This document shows positions 63,957 through 64,000 of a DNA stretch of 64,000 bases, piece after piece. Position numbers and translations under genes: made by a program. The notes beneath the pieces are model-generated. The model was not told where the DNA came from, made no database searches, and saw nothing but the letters and a program-made list of their open reading frames with translations. Position 1 is the first letter of the stretch. Each line of letters begins with the position of its first letter. This stretch comes from Glutinoglossum americanum. Taxonomy: Eukaryota; Ascomycota; Geoglossomycetes; Geoglossales; Geoglossaceae. The stretch is taken from the NCBI GenBank assembly GCA_020080175.1, contig JAGHQL010000031.1, forward strand, positions 108,185 to 172,184, given 5' to 3'.

Positions 63957-64000
<44 letters not shown>
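63957..64000. other. Poly-C run at the window end
   Basis: An unbroken C-run of 44 bases reaches the window edge, preceded by CCCCCCCCCAA. The unit is not telomeric (no CCCTAA). Together with the poly-C beside the gap at 9.7 kb it looks like a sequencing or assembly artefact at a contig end. Confidence 0.7.

Noticed and set aside
52676-64000. CRISPR-like array or prokaryotic island in the repeat-rich end
   Set aside because: The 80-bp units are contiguous direct repeats without unique spacers, and the coding features are intron-containing eukaryotic genes.

Overview
The window looks like nuclear DNA of a filamentous ascomycete (Pezizomycotina). The protein-coding genes are fungal-type, each split by one to eleven mostly short introns (about 50-80 nt) with GTRNGT-like donors and CTAAC/CTGAC-like branch sites. 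The intron density (11 in the PI 4-kinase, 6 in enolase) would fit an early-diverging class such as Pezizomycetes, but this is inference. All exon joins below were worked out by hand from reading frame, splice signals and protein-family continuity.

Positions 1 to about 52.7 kb are a dense housekeeping region. In order it holds: the start of a proline-rich protein (-); a WW-domain/PhoD-like phosphatase protein (+); Cdc6 (+); a Chk2/Cds1 checkpoint kinase with an FHA domain (+); CYP51 sterol 14-alpha-demethylase (+); GAR transformylase Ade8 (-); PI 4-kinase Stt4 (+); an Rgd2-type F-BAR/DEP/RhoGAP (-); a membrane dipeptidase (+); a short-chain dehydrogenase (-); a GH47 alpha-mannosidase (-); proteasome ATPase Rpt4 (-); enolase (+); eIF3j/Hcr1 (+); splicing factor Spp2 (-); the NuA4 scaffold Eaf1/Vid21 (-); a Mak11-like WD40 protein (+); and methylthioribose-1-phosphate isomerase Mri1 (+). 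These genes do not form one pathway. Their arrangement is ordinary fungal synteny, with several divergent pairs that probably share promoters (ade8/stt4, rgd2/dipeptidase, rpt4/enolase, eaf1/mak11).

From about 52.7 kb to the end the character changes. Conserved genes stop, homopolymers, microsatellites and tandem repeats become common, and the only recurrent coding signal is a family of small two-exon C2H2 zinc-finger genes. One copy is on the + strand (53.7-54.4 kb) and three are on the - strand (56.1-56.7, 58.3-58.8 and 60.9-61.5 kb). Copies A and B are open. Copy C has a frameshift inside the first finger. Copy D has an intact finger exon but a broken first exon. The - strand copies also share upstream sequence, so whole promoter-plus-gene units were duplicated. 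The same stretch holds a Tc1/mariner-like transposase fragment, a three-unit repeat of about 80 bp with an inverted-repeat core, TTGGG-rich G-strand repeats, and a terminal poly-C run. It reads as an accessory or subtelomere-like compartment and is the most interesting part of the window.

Assembly quality needs attention in two places: a 10-N gap at 9700-9709 embedded in poly-C/poly-A sequence, and the poly-C run that ends the window. Both look like sequencing artefacts.
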